From: Gluconobacter sp. Dm-62
GTDB lineage: Bacteria; Pseudomonadota; Alphaproteobacteria; Acetobacterales; Acetobacteraceae
Direction: 5' to 3'
Assembly (NCBI RefSeq): GCF_018256155.1
Contig: NZ_JAERLY010000012.1
Span: 3,264-67,263, forward strand
DNA length: 64,000 nucleotides
Shown in pieces: positions 8,302-16,728 of the stretch (positions are counted from its first letter, which is position 1; the number at the start of each line of letters is the position of its first letter). The notes beneath the pieces are model-generated. The model saw nothing but the letters and a program-made list of their open reading frames with translations, was not told where the DNA came from and made no database searches. A program made the translations under genes and the position numbers.

Positions 8302-9546
8302 TCAATGGTAAGTCCGATCAGTCGAAAGGTCCGACGCAAGCCCATAGAGGGTCCGGTCCAGAGCAAGTGTTCCGTCAAGGTGACGTTCGATCATGGTCCG
8401 AAGCAGGCCACCAGCCGACCGCACTTTCCCTTTTCGGGACTTCGCGGAAATCACGCAGACGGCGACGGCTGCTTCGTATCGGCCCATAACGCTACACGCC
8501 TGACGCCAGGCATGAGCCGAAATTCCCAGAGACCCTGTCAGCATCTCGACGGCTTCGATCAGCTCGGCCTCGTGTGGGCGACTACTGGCGCAAAGATCTC
8601 GCAAATCAGGAACAAGCTGGAGAAGGAAATTCGGCCCAGCCTTGAAGCCCCGAAGCGGTGAGGCCTTGGAACGGGAGGCACTGTCAGAGCCAACTACTTC
8701 GTCTTCGATGCTAATGCCGGCGTAGCCGGCTCCGCTTACAGTAACTTTAGTTATAGTATTTGTGCTTGTATCAGTATTGTGGGGTTCATCCGTGCGCCCC
8801 ATGAGGTCCATTTCCACAGGATCAGCCCCTGCAATCATGGCCTCCAGACGTTCGACCAAACTCTCCATCTGCTCAACCAGCGGCGACAGGATATCCAGAT
8901 CGTGGTCATTGCCACGCAATGACAGGAGCTGATGCCCGTTCTGTTGGATGCTCATGACCGTCGGCTTGTCAGCGGTCGTCTCCAAGGCCGTAGCACAAAG
9001 GGCCGTAATGCGGCGGCCTAAGGCCATCGCGCGCTTGTGCAGCCGTTTTCCTTCGCGTTGCCGCTCTCTGAAGGCCTCGACGCGTTGGAGCATTTCAGCA
9101 TAGCGCCGAGACAGCGGCGACAGATCGAACCCGTACCCTTCAAGGATCGCACCATTGCGGCCCTCGCGTCGCAACCAGCGCTGCTGGTTCGGACTATCGC
9201 GCATGATGATCCAGCCTAATTCGCTGAGGCCACGTAGCCAGCGCTTGACCGTGGATCTCTCGATCCCAAAGCGCTCGCAGATGTCGCGATTGCGTACAGA
9301 ACAGATGGTAAGATTGTCATCTTCCCAATCCACCGGCTTGGTGCGGCTGATCAGAAAGCCCAGCAGATCGGACTGGCGCGGCTGAAGGCCAAGCGCCCGG
9401 GGCTCCGTATGTAACGCGCTGAGGATCTGAGCCTTGGTGGCACCGCTGCGGGGCAGGGCCTCACACTGCATTTCAGCCAGAATCATGGCCGGAGTGATGC
9501 GTCTCACCCCAGCCTGATGGGGGTCATGCGAAAGAGAATAGGTCAT
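8302..9546 (-). CDS. repC: RepC-type replication initiator
   Basis: 414 aa from the ATG at 9546 (MTYSLSHDPHQAGVRRITPAM); the frame is open further upstream but unlike the family. Winged-helix motifs for origin binding lie at ICSVRNRDICERFGIERSTVKRWLRGLSELGWI (residues about 95-130). The C-terminal part (RDLCASSRPHEAELIEAVEML, QACSVMGRYEAAVAVCVI) matches RepC of repABC plasmids. RepC initiates replication at an origin that in relatives lies inside repC. No repA or repB precedes it; segregation may instead rely on the Stb-like genes near 45-47 kb. Confidence 0.88.
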   Translation of the reverse strand: MTYSLSHDPHQAGVRRITPAMILAEMQCEALPRSGATKAQILSALHTEPRALGLQPRQSDLLGFLISRTKPVDWEDDNLTICSVRNRDICERFGIERSTVKRWLRGLSELGWIIMRDSPNQQRWLRREGRNGAILEGYGFDLSPLSRRYAEMLQRVEAFRERQREGKRLHKRAMALGRRITALCATALETTADKPTVMSIQQNGHQLLSLRGNDHDLDILSPLVEQMESLVERLEAMIAGADPVEMDLMGRTDEPHNTDTSTNTITKVTVSGAGYAGISIEDEVVGSDSASRSKASPLRGFKAGPNFLLQLVPDLRDLCASSRPHEAELIEAVEMLTGSLGISAHAWRQACSVMGRYEAAVAVCVISAKSRKGKVRSAGGLLRTMIERHLDGTLALDRTLYGLASDLSTDRTYH

Positions 9547-9900
9547 GGAAAACTTCTCAGGATTTCGGGATTTCCGAAGCCCTGCTCTCCAACCCTTCAA
9601 ACAAGCCCTCCCGTTTGCAAGAAACTCTTGCATTCGAAGCTGAAATGTAGGATTGAAAATTCAGCGATATCAATTTCAATCCAGTTCAATCGGTTTGGCG
9701 ACCGATGGGACTACGTTCTTAGGGCCTCGCGAAAGCGGGGCCTTAAACGTATCTGGGCCCTGGCTAACTCACTCAAATAATTCCTTCTTCAAGCCCAAAA
9801 GGCGATTTGCCTTTACGCTTTCCCTGTAGCCGGAAAGAAAGGTCCTGATTCAAAATCTCTCTGGCGCTCAGAGAACACCACAAGGATCTGCGACTTTGAT
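9547..9900 (-). promoter_or_regulatory. Long repC leader with hairpins and AGTCGCA box
   Basis: About 340 bases between the AGTCGCA box (9889-9895, minus) and repC. It contains two strong stems: GGATTGAAA/TTTCAATCC (9650-9658 and 9674-9682), and a 10-bp stem at 9721-9744 with a GAAA loop. In repABC plasmids a counter-transcribed RNA controls repC from this position; an equivalent antisense RNA on the plus strand is plausible but unproven. Confidence 0.45.
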
Positions 9901-10098
9901 CTGTAACATGAGTCCGTTCCACTCTCGCAATGGTCGGAAGAGAACAAAAGCGGACTTTCCTAATTTTTTTTTCATAATTCGTTAATGAATCCTTTTTTCT
10001 TTGTTTATGACCGTGCTACGAGCCAGAAAGAAAATTGAGGTTAACGTGCGAATTCCCCCGCTACTTCTCATATAATTGTGCAGTTCAAAAGGTGTCAG
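9901..10098. other. A+T-rich intergenic region
   Basis: Contains a T-rich run (9960-10010) and a TATAAT hexamer at 10071-10076 that could be the -10 box of the following gene. It could include melting sequence for replication, but no iterons were seen. Confidence 0.3.
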
Positions 10099-10422
10099 AT
10101 GGGTTCGAAAGTTCCTTCAGATAATATTGATAAAATTTATTTCGATTATAATTCACAAGAAACTCTGAATGAATTCCATATATTACTGATTCTTATTAAA
10201 AGAATCTCCGAAAAACTTGCCAAGTCTTTTGCGGTTACGCCTTCTGAAGTACAAAAGATTTATCTCTGTTTCAGAGAAGCTCAACGCCTTGCCAGCCAAA
10301 TTGAGAGAATGACGTTCACGAATATTGAGAGCGAAAATATGAAACGAGAGTGCCTAAACTGTTTTGCTATTCTCGAAGCGGGTCTGTGCCTCGAAGAAGA
10401 TGCCAGCTCCCTGCCCGACTAG
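10099..10422 (+). CDS. Hypothetical helical protein
   Basis: 107 aa from the ATG at 10099, preceded by AAGGTG. The sequence is mostly alpha-helical (FHILLILIKRISEKLAKSFAV, CFREAQRLASQIERM). Its base composition is A+T-rich compared with neighbours. No family recognised; acquired-gene character is inferred from composition. Confidence 0.5.
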   Translation: MGSKVPSDNIDKIYFDYNSQETLNEFHILLILIKRISEKLAKSFAVTPSEVQKIYLCFREAQRLASQIERMTFTNIESENMKRECLNCFAILEAGLCLEEDASSLPD

Positions 10423-10440
10423 AAGAAAGATATTTCCTTA

Positions 10441-10490
10441 AGTCGCAAAGACCTGCGCAATTCTCTGATCTCCCTTCAGGAGATCTAGAT
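10441..10490 (+). promoter_or_regulatory. Leader: AGTCGCA box plus SD-sequestering hairpin
   Basis: AGTCGCA at 10441-10447. GATCTCC (10467-10473) pairs with GGAGATC (10479-10485), burying the Shine-Dalgarno GGAGA five bases before the ATG at 10491. Confidence 0.6.
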
Positions 10491-10790
10491 ATGATTATGC
10501 GTCTTTTGCCGTTTACAGCCCTCTTCGTTTTGACCGCCTGTTCAGGCAACGTCACAGCCGATCATGGTCACGGCCCGAAACCGCCCCCGCTCAAACACGC
10601 TCGCTACGAGCCGGGCGTCGCCTATGGGTCAGCCAGAGCCGTCTGGGCGCCCCCCGTCTATGATCGGCAAGGTCATATCGTAAAGGTGCAAGATCCTCGC
10701 AATTCTGGAGGCCGTGAAGACTACGAGCACGCGGCCTGGGCCGTTGGTGTCCCCAACAACAATTCCACGCACCCACCCGGAACTTTCTAA
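10491..10790 (+). CDS. Small lipoprotein, probable conjugation accessory
   Basis: 99 aa. A signal peptide with lipobox LTAC (Cys about residue 17) predicts lipid anchoring; the mature part is Pro/His-rich. No family recognised. It shares its leader design (AGTCGCA box and SD hairpin) with conjugation genes such as traH, which is why I suggest a link to transfer. A terminator follows at once. Confidence 0.6.
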   Translation: MIMRLLPFTALFVLTACSGNVTADHGHGPKPPPLKHARYEPGVAYGSARAVWAPPVYDRQGHIVKVQDPRNSGGREDYEHAAWAVGVPNNNSTHPPGTF

Positions 10791-10795
10791 GAGAA

Positions 10796-10817
10796 AAGCG
10801 GCCCTTTAGGGCCGCTT
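10796..10817. terminator. Bidirectional intrinsic terminator
   Basis: AAGCGGCCC and GGGCCGCTT pair around a 4-base TTTA loop. The minus-strand copy has a TTTTC tail. It lies between convergent genes. Confidence 0.75.
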
Positions 10818-10823
10818 CCGGTT

Positions 10824-11351
10824 TCAGGGCCATCGAGGGAAAAGGGTGTCGGCCTCTCTGATATAGGCCAGTATCCCGGCCTTCCTCCGCTGACGAAACT
10901 GCCAGTTCATCCACCCATTCTGCAGAATATAGAGCCCCAGAGCGAACCAGAACGGCATCATCTCGATCGCAGTCACAAGCGTCTGGCTCCGCCACGACCC
11001 GCTGAGACCGACAATGATCCACGCAGCGAGAAGGCAAGCCCCGATGAGAGCTGCGGCCCAGGCGCGCTGATACGTTCTGGCCTGCTGGTTCTGGAGATAG
11101 ATCTCTACCGCGGCCGGACTGACGTCATACACGTCAGCCGTCGCAACAATGTCGATGCGACCCGATTCATCAACCTGAAACCCGTCGTCCGCTTCAGGTT
11201 TTCTCCGGACGATGCCCCATAGTGTCCGAACCAGACTGTAGCCGTCATGAATACTCGTGGCCCCGACTGCGACAGATGGAGAGCCTACAACGAAACGGGC
11301 TGCCCGGCCTGTTTTGGCGAGAACCCCTTTCTTTTCGTTCGCCCCACTCAC
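10824..11351 (-). CDS. Membrane protein of the conjugation operon, hypothetical
   Basis: 175 aa. Two hydrophobic segments near residues 97-117 (AWAAALIGACLLAAWIIVGL) and 128-146 (MMPFWFALGLYILQNGW). The N-terminal half is cytoplasmic-looking and charged. Its start overlaps the stop of the DsbC-like gene (4 bases), so both are one operon. No family recognised. Confidence 0.6.
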   Translation of the reverse strand: MSGANEKKGVLAKTGRAARFVVGSPSVAVGATSIHDGYSLVRTLWGIVRRKPEADDGFQVDESGRIDIVATADVYDVSPAAVEIYLQNQQARTYQRAWAAALIGACLLAAWIIVGLSGSWRSQTLVTAIEMMPFWFALGLYILQNGWMNWQFRQRRKAGILAYIREADTLFPRWP

Positions 11352-12361
11352 TGGCTGACATCCATCAGGAACTTGTTCAGGTCGGGAGGCACCCCGTCGA
11401 GACGCCCCAGAGAGCCATCATGATGCTTCCAGAAAAAGGTCGGCGTGCCTGTCAACGATACCGCTTTGGCGGCTGCCATGTTTGCATCAAGTCGGGACTG
11501 CGCTTCAGGAGACGGTTGATCCAGCACATTCGAGAGTCCGCCAGACGTCCAGGCTTGAACCATACTCGCATCCGCTGGCAGCGACGTCATGGCCTTGGCG
11601 TAACGCGTACTTGCGCCGCCATCCTCATAATCCAGGAGCGAAAGCGGCACGATCCTTAGACGTAACTTGCCGCTATCAACGGCGGGCTGAAGGAGTTGCA
11701 TGGCCCGGATCGAGAACGTGCAGCGCGGATCAATGAACATGATTACTTCCGGCGCGCCTTTCTGGCCGATCACACCAGCATAGATCTGCTCGGACAGCGA
11801 ACCGGCTGAGGCCTTTCCACCTCCTGGGACGTCAATCCGAACCGTGGGGACTGCCCCGGGGATATAGCGGATCTGCTGCCTTGTGACGTTTTTGCCTGCG
11901 GTATCCCATATTGTGCCCGCAATCGCGGCCTGACCGTCTGGCGTCGCATAGACAACCTGGAAACGGTCGCCATTGCGCACGAACATGCCTCTGGTGCCGC
12001 GCCAGACCTCAAGATCTGTCGCCCGCTTGCCCATCAGCTCGTGAAGGCGATCATAGGGGACGGGAATGAGTGTTCCGCCAATGATGAAGCTGTGATTTTC
12101 AGGCGTGAAGAATACCAGAAGCTGGTTATCGCCATGAGCAACACCTGTCTGTAGGCCGTGCTGTGGCTCTGCCCACAGGATCTCGCTGCCTGCCTGTACT
12201 AACCGCTGGATCGCGTCAGTCGGCTGAGGCCCGAGCGAAGCGGTTTTTTGAGGTGCTGATGTTTTGGCAGGCGAGGAAGAAACGGCGCATTGGGTCTGCG
12301 CCATTGCCGGTGCTGCCAGGAACAGCGATGCGGCGAGATAAAGAGAGGTACGAGAACGCAT
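11348..12361 (-). CDS. DsbC/TrbB-like periplasmic thioredoxin-fold protein lacking a CxxC
   Basis: 337 aa with a signal peptide (to about AMAQ, residue 22). Residues about 205-335 have the thioredoxin fold of DsbC/DsbG: PEVIMFIDPRCTFSIRAM, then GTPTFFWKHHDG with the cis-Pro. The expected active site CxxC is CTFS, so the resolving Cys is missing and disulfide isomerase activity is doubtful. TrbB of IncI plasmids is a related transfer-region protein. It may act as a chaperone for pilus or T4SS proteins. Confidence 0.7.
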   Translation of the reverse strand: MRSRTSLYLAASLFLAAPAMAQTQCAVSSSPAKTSAPQKTASLGPQPTDAIQRLVQAGSEILWAEPQHGLQTGVAHGDNQLLVFFTPENHSFIIGGTLIPVPYDRLHELMGKRATDLEVWRGTRGMFVRNGDRFQVVYATPDGQAAIAGTIWDTAGKNVTRQQIRYIPGAVPTVRIDVPGGGKASAGSLSEQIYAGVIGQKGAPEVIMFIDPRCTFSIRAMQLLQPAVDSGKLRLRIVPLSLLDYEDGGASTRYAKAMTSLPADASMVQAWTSGGLSNVLDQPSPEAQSRLDANMAAAKAVSLTGTPTFFWKHHDGSLGRLDGVPPDLNKFLMDVSQ

Positions 12362-12411
12362 AATGGGTCTCCTGAAGAATTAAGGAGACCCTATCGGGGT
12401 GAGATGCGACT
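12362..12411 (-). promoter_or_regulatory. Leader: AGTCGCA box plus SD-sequestering hairpin
   Basis: AGTCGCA (minus) at 12405-12411, overlapping the stop of the upstream gene. A perfect 9-bp stem GGGTCTCCT/AGGAGACCC (12365-12373 with 12383-12391) holds the SD AGGAGA just before the ATG at 12361. Confidence 0.7.
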
Positions 12412-12838
12412 AAGAGCTGCTTTTTGAAGCGTCTGGCAGAGGACCGTAAAGGGAGCGATATTGTTTGAGCGACGCCTCGGCTTTATCTGCCCAAGCCTTT
12501 AACTCGTCGTAGTTAGCCTCCGACTTATCGCCAAAATCTTTCCACTGGTTTGTTAAAGACTGCTGACGCTCCAAATCAGAGCGCGCCTGGACCAGATCTG
12601 CTTCAAGAGCCGCAATCTGATCCTTGCGCTCTCTCATGATCCCCTCTTGCCACTTGATGTGGTCGAGGAGCTCTTGCCCTTTTGCTACAAGGTTCTGGAT
12701 ACGAACCTCATAGCCGTTTTGTGCCATCCGGTGCTGCGTTTTGGCGACGAACAGGTTTCGCGACTGCTCTGACTCGGCTGCCATTTGCCCGAGCATGTAT
12801 CCTGCCCAGCCACTCATTCCAGAGCTGTCACTTCCCAC
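12410..12838 (-). CDS. Coiled-coil protein of the tra operon
   Basis: 142 aa from a GTG at 12838 with CGGAGG upstream. Residues about 45-125 are a long coiled coil (MRERKDQIAALEADLVQARSDLERQQSL). A Gly/Ser-rich start (GMSGWAGYMLGQMAAE) precedes it. It lies 13 bases after traY, where IncI plasmids carry exclusion functions, but no similarity to Exc proteins is seen. Confidence 0.6.
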   Translation of the reverse strand: MGSDSSGMSGWAGYMLGQMAAESEQSRNLFVAKTQHRMAQNGYEVRIQNLVAKGQELLDHIKWQEGIMRERKDQIAALEADLVQARSDLERQQSLTNQWKDFGDKSEANYDELKAWADKAEASLKQYRSLYGPLPDASKSSS

Positions 12839-12851
12839 CGTCAGCCTCCGT

Positions 12852-15185
12852 TCAGGTGATTTTGTTCATCGTTGTATCTACCATCTGCTTTTCTTTCGCA
12901 GAAGTCGAGTTGGCAAGTTGCGAATTTCCTTTTGCAGGCAGTCCGTTAGTTAATGAGCTTTGGATGCCCTTCAGCGTCCCAGCCATGCCAACGACAGCCG
13001 CGTCCCTAGAAAACTGATCCAGATCGACGCGGTTCCCTTCATGGAAGCCAATCATGGCAGGAACCCGCTCAGGGAGGATCGCAATCAGCCTGAAGCACAT
13101 GAGAGCAAGCGTGATATGGACTGTGACGTACATTCCGAGCATGACGACGACACCAATGAGATTGGTCACGATCCAGCCATGCGAGAGCACAAACCCTGCT
13201 GCCACACCGAATGTCTGGTGGATCAGCCAGGACATGGCGTCAAACACGAAGTAGCCGAGGAAAAGCCCGAACAGCATCAGAGTCGGTCGAAAAAGGACGT
13301 TGAAGATGAGAGCATACCCTGCTTTCGCGTGCCCATGCAGACCTTCTCCGGACATTGTCATGTGGGCCAGCATCCAGAGCGGAACTGCAATCACGCCTTC
13401 GCACACCAGAATGAGCCAGCCAGCAACGCCAGCCATCCACATGACCCAGGGAATCATTGGTAGCACAAAGGCCAGTGTAAGACCCGGAAGCAGAAGCGCC
13501 ATTGCTCCCGTCAGGATCGGCGTGCTGAGAAACTGCACAACGACGTGTCCCACACCAATACCAGCAGCCCCCGCGAAATTACCGGTCAGGGCTGCACCCG
13601 CCGCCGTCACCGCAGATCCAGCGTCCGAGCTGAGCAGCGCTGCGGACGCCATGACCAGAAGGGCTGTGGTGATCATCCAGTTTCCTAACCCCATGAGGTT
13701 TCCGAACGGATCCGTCCAGTAGCCTTCAGCACCAGAGGGCTCGATGAACGCCATGACCGTCTGAAGCGTGTAGTCACTCAGATGCAAAGACCGCGCGACC
13801 CGCGACAGGATGCCTGCGCCGTCGCCGGTTGGTGTGACGCCAGTATAAAGGTCGCTGCTGCCCCCTGGCGCATTCATTCCATCCTGCATCGCGACCATGT
13901 TGGAGATGTTGGCCAAAAGCGCGCCCGTGGACTGCATCAGTGGCGCAATATCCCCATGCAGGTCTTCGCCCAGGCCCACATAGGTGGGTGCGCTGACACT
14001 CGGGGTCGATGCCATCAAAGACATGGTCTCGCCATTGAGACGAGCGAACTCAAGATAATATGCCCCTGCGCCCGTCCAGCCGAGGCTATCAAGCCGGTTC
14101 TTGGTATTGGCAGCACTGCCGTTCGTACCACTGTCCCACGCCTGAAAGCTTGTGCTCCGCTGCATCACGGCGGCCTGAACCTGCTGGCGGATACTGGCAG
14201 CCTTGGCGGTCAGCTTGCTGGTGTAGTCATTGGTCGCCTGCGTCATAAGGGTCACGAGCGGTGCCAGACTGGAGGACTTCTTGGTCTGCCAGAACTGGGT
14301 TGCCACCTGCTGAACCTGCGGCCGGATCTCACCGATGAGAACGCTATCAAGGATCTGCTGCTGCATGGCAGCCGTATCCACAGTAATTCCCAGAACTTTG
14401 GTCGCGCTCCGAGGAGCCTGAATGGTCACAGAGCCACAAACTGGCTGACCGTCCCCAGTCGTCATCTGATAGGGATAGGTGATGACACCAACATCCGCCC
14501 CAGGAACAGCCCAGACGCGTTGACCCGTTGGTGCCGGCACAAGGCTGGAATTGGACGAGGCCAGATTGACCAGATCCCGGCACATTTCGTTGCCGATCAA
14601 ACCCGCTACAATGGTTTTCGTCCCCGGCACCATCGGCTGTGCGATGGTTTTTCCGTCCGGACCAATCGCCTGAACGGCGGACGAATAAACCGTCTTCGCC
14701 ATGCCGACACCCCAGAGCGAACCCTGAACGAACGCCGCCTGCCCCGCACTGAAGCCGCCTGCAACCGGAAGCATCATGATGGCGCCAAAAGCCATACGCA
14801 CGATACTCATAGACGTCTGATTGGATCCAAGTACCTTCGACGTCTCGGCCGAGCGGTGCATGTTCATCATCATGACGTAAGAGACAAAGGCCATGGCAAG
14901 CGCCATGACGAAGCCGGACAGATCGCCCAGCATGGTCCCGATGACCGTGGCTTCTGTGCCGGTGGACGTCGAGGACGATCCGAAGACCGGAAAGACCGAC
15001 TTGATCATGGTCGCGGCCCAGTCATCACCGGGATCGAGCATGCTCCAGGTCACGCCATAGGTCGAGTTTCCAGACGTCGAATTGCCTGTGACCGATTGTG
15101 CGTGAGCCACCCCTGTCGCGAGTAAGATGGGCAGGGCGCTGAGCGCCCTACCTGTGTTTCTGAAGCGTCTGAGAGAAGTCATCAC
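12852..15185 (-). CDS. traY: TraY/DotA-family inner-membrane transfer protein
   Basis: 777 aa from GTG 15185 (or ATG 15182), with a cleavable signal (LLATGVAHAQ). Several membrane segments: about 92-112 (LSGFVMALAMAFVSYVMMM), 130-150, 505-525, 560-640 (ILTGAMALLLPGLTLAFVLPM) and 660-720. This layout, with a large periplasmic region at about 180-480, is that of DotA/TraY. Members are polytopic components needed for DNA transfer by type IVB systems. It follows the 513-aa gene with no gap. Confidence 0.85.
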   Translation of the reverse strand: MMTSLRRFRNTGRALSALPILLATGVAHAQSVTGNSTSGNSTYGVTWSMLDPGDDWAATMIKSVFPVFGSSSTSTGTEATVIGTMLGDLSGFVMALAMAFVSYVMMMNMHRSAETSKVLGSNQTSMSIVRMAFGAIMMLPVAGGFSAGQAAFVQGSLWGVGMAKTVYSSAVQAIGPDGKTIAQPMVPGTKTIVAGLIGNEMCRDLVNLASSNSSLVPAPTGQRVWAVPGADVGVITYPYQMTTGDGQPVCGSVTIQAPRSATKVLGITVDTAAMQQQILDSVLIGEIRPQVQQVATQFWQTKKSSSLAPLVTLMTQATNDYTSKLTAKAASIRQQVQAAVMQRSTSFQAWDSGTNGSAANTKNRLDSLGWTGAGAYYLEFARLNGETMSLMASTPSVSAPTYVGLGEDLHGDIAPLMQSTGALLANISNMVAMQDGMNAPGGSSDLYTGVTPTGDGAGILSRVARSLHLSDYTLQTVMAFIEPSGAEGYWTDPFGNLMGLGNWMITTALLVMASAALLSSDAGSAVTAAGAALTGNFAGAAGIGVGHVVVQFLSTPILTGAMALLLPGLTLAFVLPMIPWVMWMAGVAGWLILVCEGVIAVPLWMLAHMTMSGEGLHGHAKAGYALIFNVLFRPTLMLFGLFLGYFVFDAMSWLIHQTFGVAAGFVLSHGWIVTNLIGVVVMLGMYVTVHITLALMCFRLIAILPERVPAMIGFHEGNRVDLDQFSRDAAVVGMAGTLKGIQSSLTNGLPAKGNSQLANSTSAKEKQMVDTTMNKIT

Positions 15186-16727
15186 TTATAATCCCTGGCT
15201 TGCGCTGGCTGACGCAGAAGGGGACGGCCGGAAAACAGAGGCGACGGCCTCAACCGCCTTTTTCACCAACTCACGGGCCTTCTCGGAGAGGTCTTCGACC
15301 ATGCTGGTCCCGGCTTCCTTTCCCGGCACCCCCTTGGCAAGCTCGCCAATCTTGCTGTCCAGGCCGTTGAAGCGCTGCTCGACCTGAGCCTCTGTTCCTC
15401 GCTGCACCCCAATATCGGCAGCTTTCTCACGATGAGCACCGTAGGCCGCGACTGCCTCACCCGCCTCCTTCAGTTGCGCTGCGAACGCCTGATTGGTGCT
15501 CCGCTCGGCTTGAAATCGCGATTGCAAGCCTTCATGCCGACCTCCCGGTCGCATCTCGCTCAACACACCATCCATGCCGTTTGGCTCGGATTTCGCGGCC
15601 TCAGCGATTTCCCGCATGACCGAAGACGCCGGAGTATTCTGCACGGCTTCCAGAGCACTCTGCGCCTTCAGGCCGAGCGCTTCCGTCTGATCCAGATGGT
15701 TGGCGTCGGCCTGCTGCCCGTGAGCCGCATTCATCGTCTGCACCTTTGCCATCCAGTTAGACCCAGGTGTAACGGTCTGCTGCACAGCTTCGGGACGAAT
15801 GGCCTGAGCGAGACGGGTAAAAAGACCCGGACCACGCACCTGATAGATGACCTTTTTATCCGCTTCTTCTTCCGGAGTTCTTGCCTCTTCCTTCTCTGGC
15901 CTAGGTCTAACTTGCGCTTTTGAGTCAGCACTGCCCTTGTTTGATGCTTCCCGCGCAGCTTTCTCGTTCGCCTCAGTCCCAACCGGGCGCTCGGGGCGTT
16001 GGGCCTGTGGCTGATCTGCGCCCGGATCGCCACCACCAGGAGAAGGGTGCATCCGTGGATCAGCCTTTTCTCCCGAAGAGGGATGAGTTGAGGTTTCAGC
16101 CTCTTGCACGCGTAGGTCCTCACTGTCCTCTGGCTCAGCGGCGTCCGGAATATCATCGAAAGGTGGTGGCTCAGGGCTGCCATCAAACTCGGAGGCCGGT
16201 TTCACGGGTCTGACGTCTACCTGTTCGTCCTGTGTAACGGCCTGCGCGTCGGGGTCGTGCGTTGAGAACCGTGCGGCAGTCGCAACCCGTTCCGACAGAG
16301 ACTGAAGACCCTCGTCAAGCTCCGGATTGCCCTGCTGATCTGACCCCATGGAAGCGACGCGCTCCGACACAGAGCGCACCGTGTCCACCAGCCGCTGATC
16401 CATAAAGTCGGGGGTCTGTCCCATGAAGCCTTTGAGGGTTTCAGACGACAGGCCGGGCACGGTCATGGCACGCTGTATCATCTCTGCGCGTAGCCCGTTC
16501 TCCTGCGGCAGGACAGGCCCAACCAGACGCTCGACGTCCTGAAGCACATAGGCCACGTTGGTCCGAAACCGATCATTAGATGCAAGGTCCGGGTCCTGAT
16601 GCTTCTGGGCAAGCAGGGTGATCTGCCCGGCCAGTTGGGGTGCATCCTTCTCAAGTTGGGGCCGCACACGCTCCAGGCTCTGGAAGACGTCCGCGAGGGC
16701 AGGGATCTGCGTATCGTTCTGGGCCAT
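15186..16727 (-). CDS. Tra-operon protein with a C-terminal domain shared with the Fic toxin
   Basis: 513 aa from ATG 16727 (GGAGG upstream). Residues 1-170 are helical, about 170-320 acidic/Pro-rich and disordered-looking, and about 385-480 a compact helical domain. That last domain (EMRPGGRHEGLQ, VAAYGAHREKA) aligns without gaps with the C-terminal domain of the Fic protein at 49152-50627 (GMKAGGRHAALG, MAAYGDSREKA). It occupies the TraX position between traW and traY. I infer a substrate or effector docking/secretion role; there is no signal peptide. Confidence 0.65.
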   Translation of the reverse strand: MAQNDTQIPALADVFQSLERVRPQLEKDAPQLAGQITLLAQKHQDPDLASNDRFRTNVAYVLQDVERLVGPVLPQENGLRAEMIQRAMTVPGLSSETLKGFMGQTPDFMDQRLVDTVRSVSERVASMGSDQQGNPELDEGLQSLSERVATAARFSTHDPDAQAVTQDEQVDVRPVKPASEFDGSPEPPPFDDIPDAAEPEDSEDLRVQEAETSTHPSSGEKADPRMHPSPGGGDPGADQPQAQRPERPVGTEANEKAAREASNKGSADSKAQVRPRPEKEEARTPEEEADKKVIYQVRGPGLFTRLAQAIRPEAVQQTVTPGSNWMAKVQTMNAAHGQQADANHLDQTEALGLKAQSALEAVQNTPASSVMREIAEAAKSEPNGMDGVLSEMRPGGRHEGLQSRFQAERSTNQAFAAQLKEAGEAVAAYGAHREKAADIGVQRGTEAQVEQRFNGLDSKIGELAKGVPGKEAGTSMVEDLSEKARELVKKAVEAVASVFRPSPSASASASQGL

Positions 16728-16728
16728 G

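Noticed and set aside
13782-15125. A 447-residue plus-strand open frame opposite traY
   Set aside because: Antisense shadow of DotA/TraY in G+C-rich DNA; rich in Arg/His with no domain.
16277-16284. AGTCGCA inside coding DNA near 16.28 kb (and near 55.4 kb)
   Set aside because: These lie inside genes on the non-sense strand and are counted as chance occurrences, not leader boxes.
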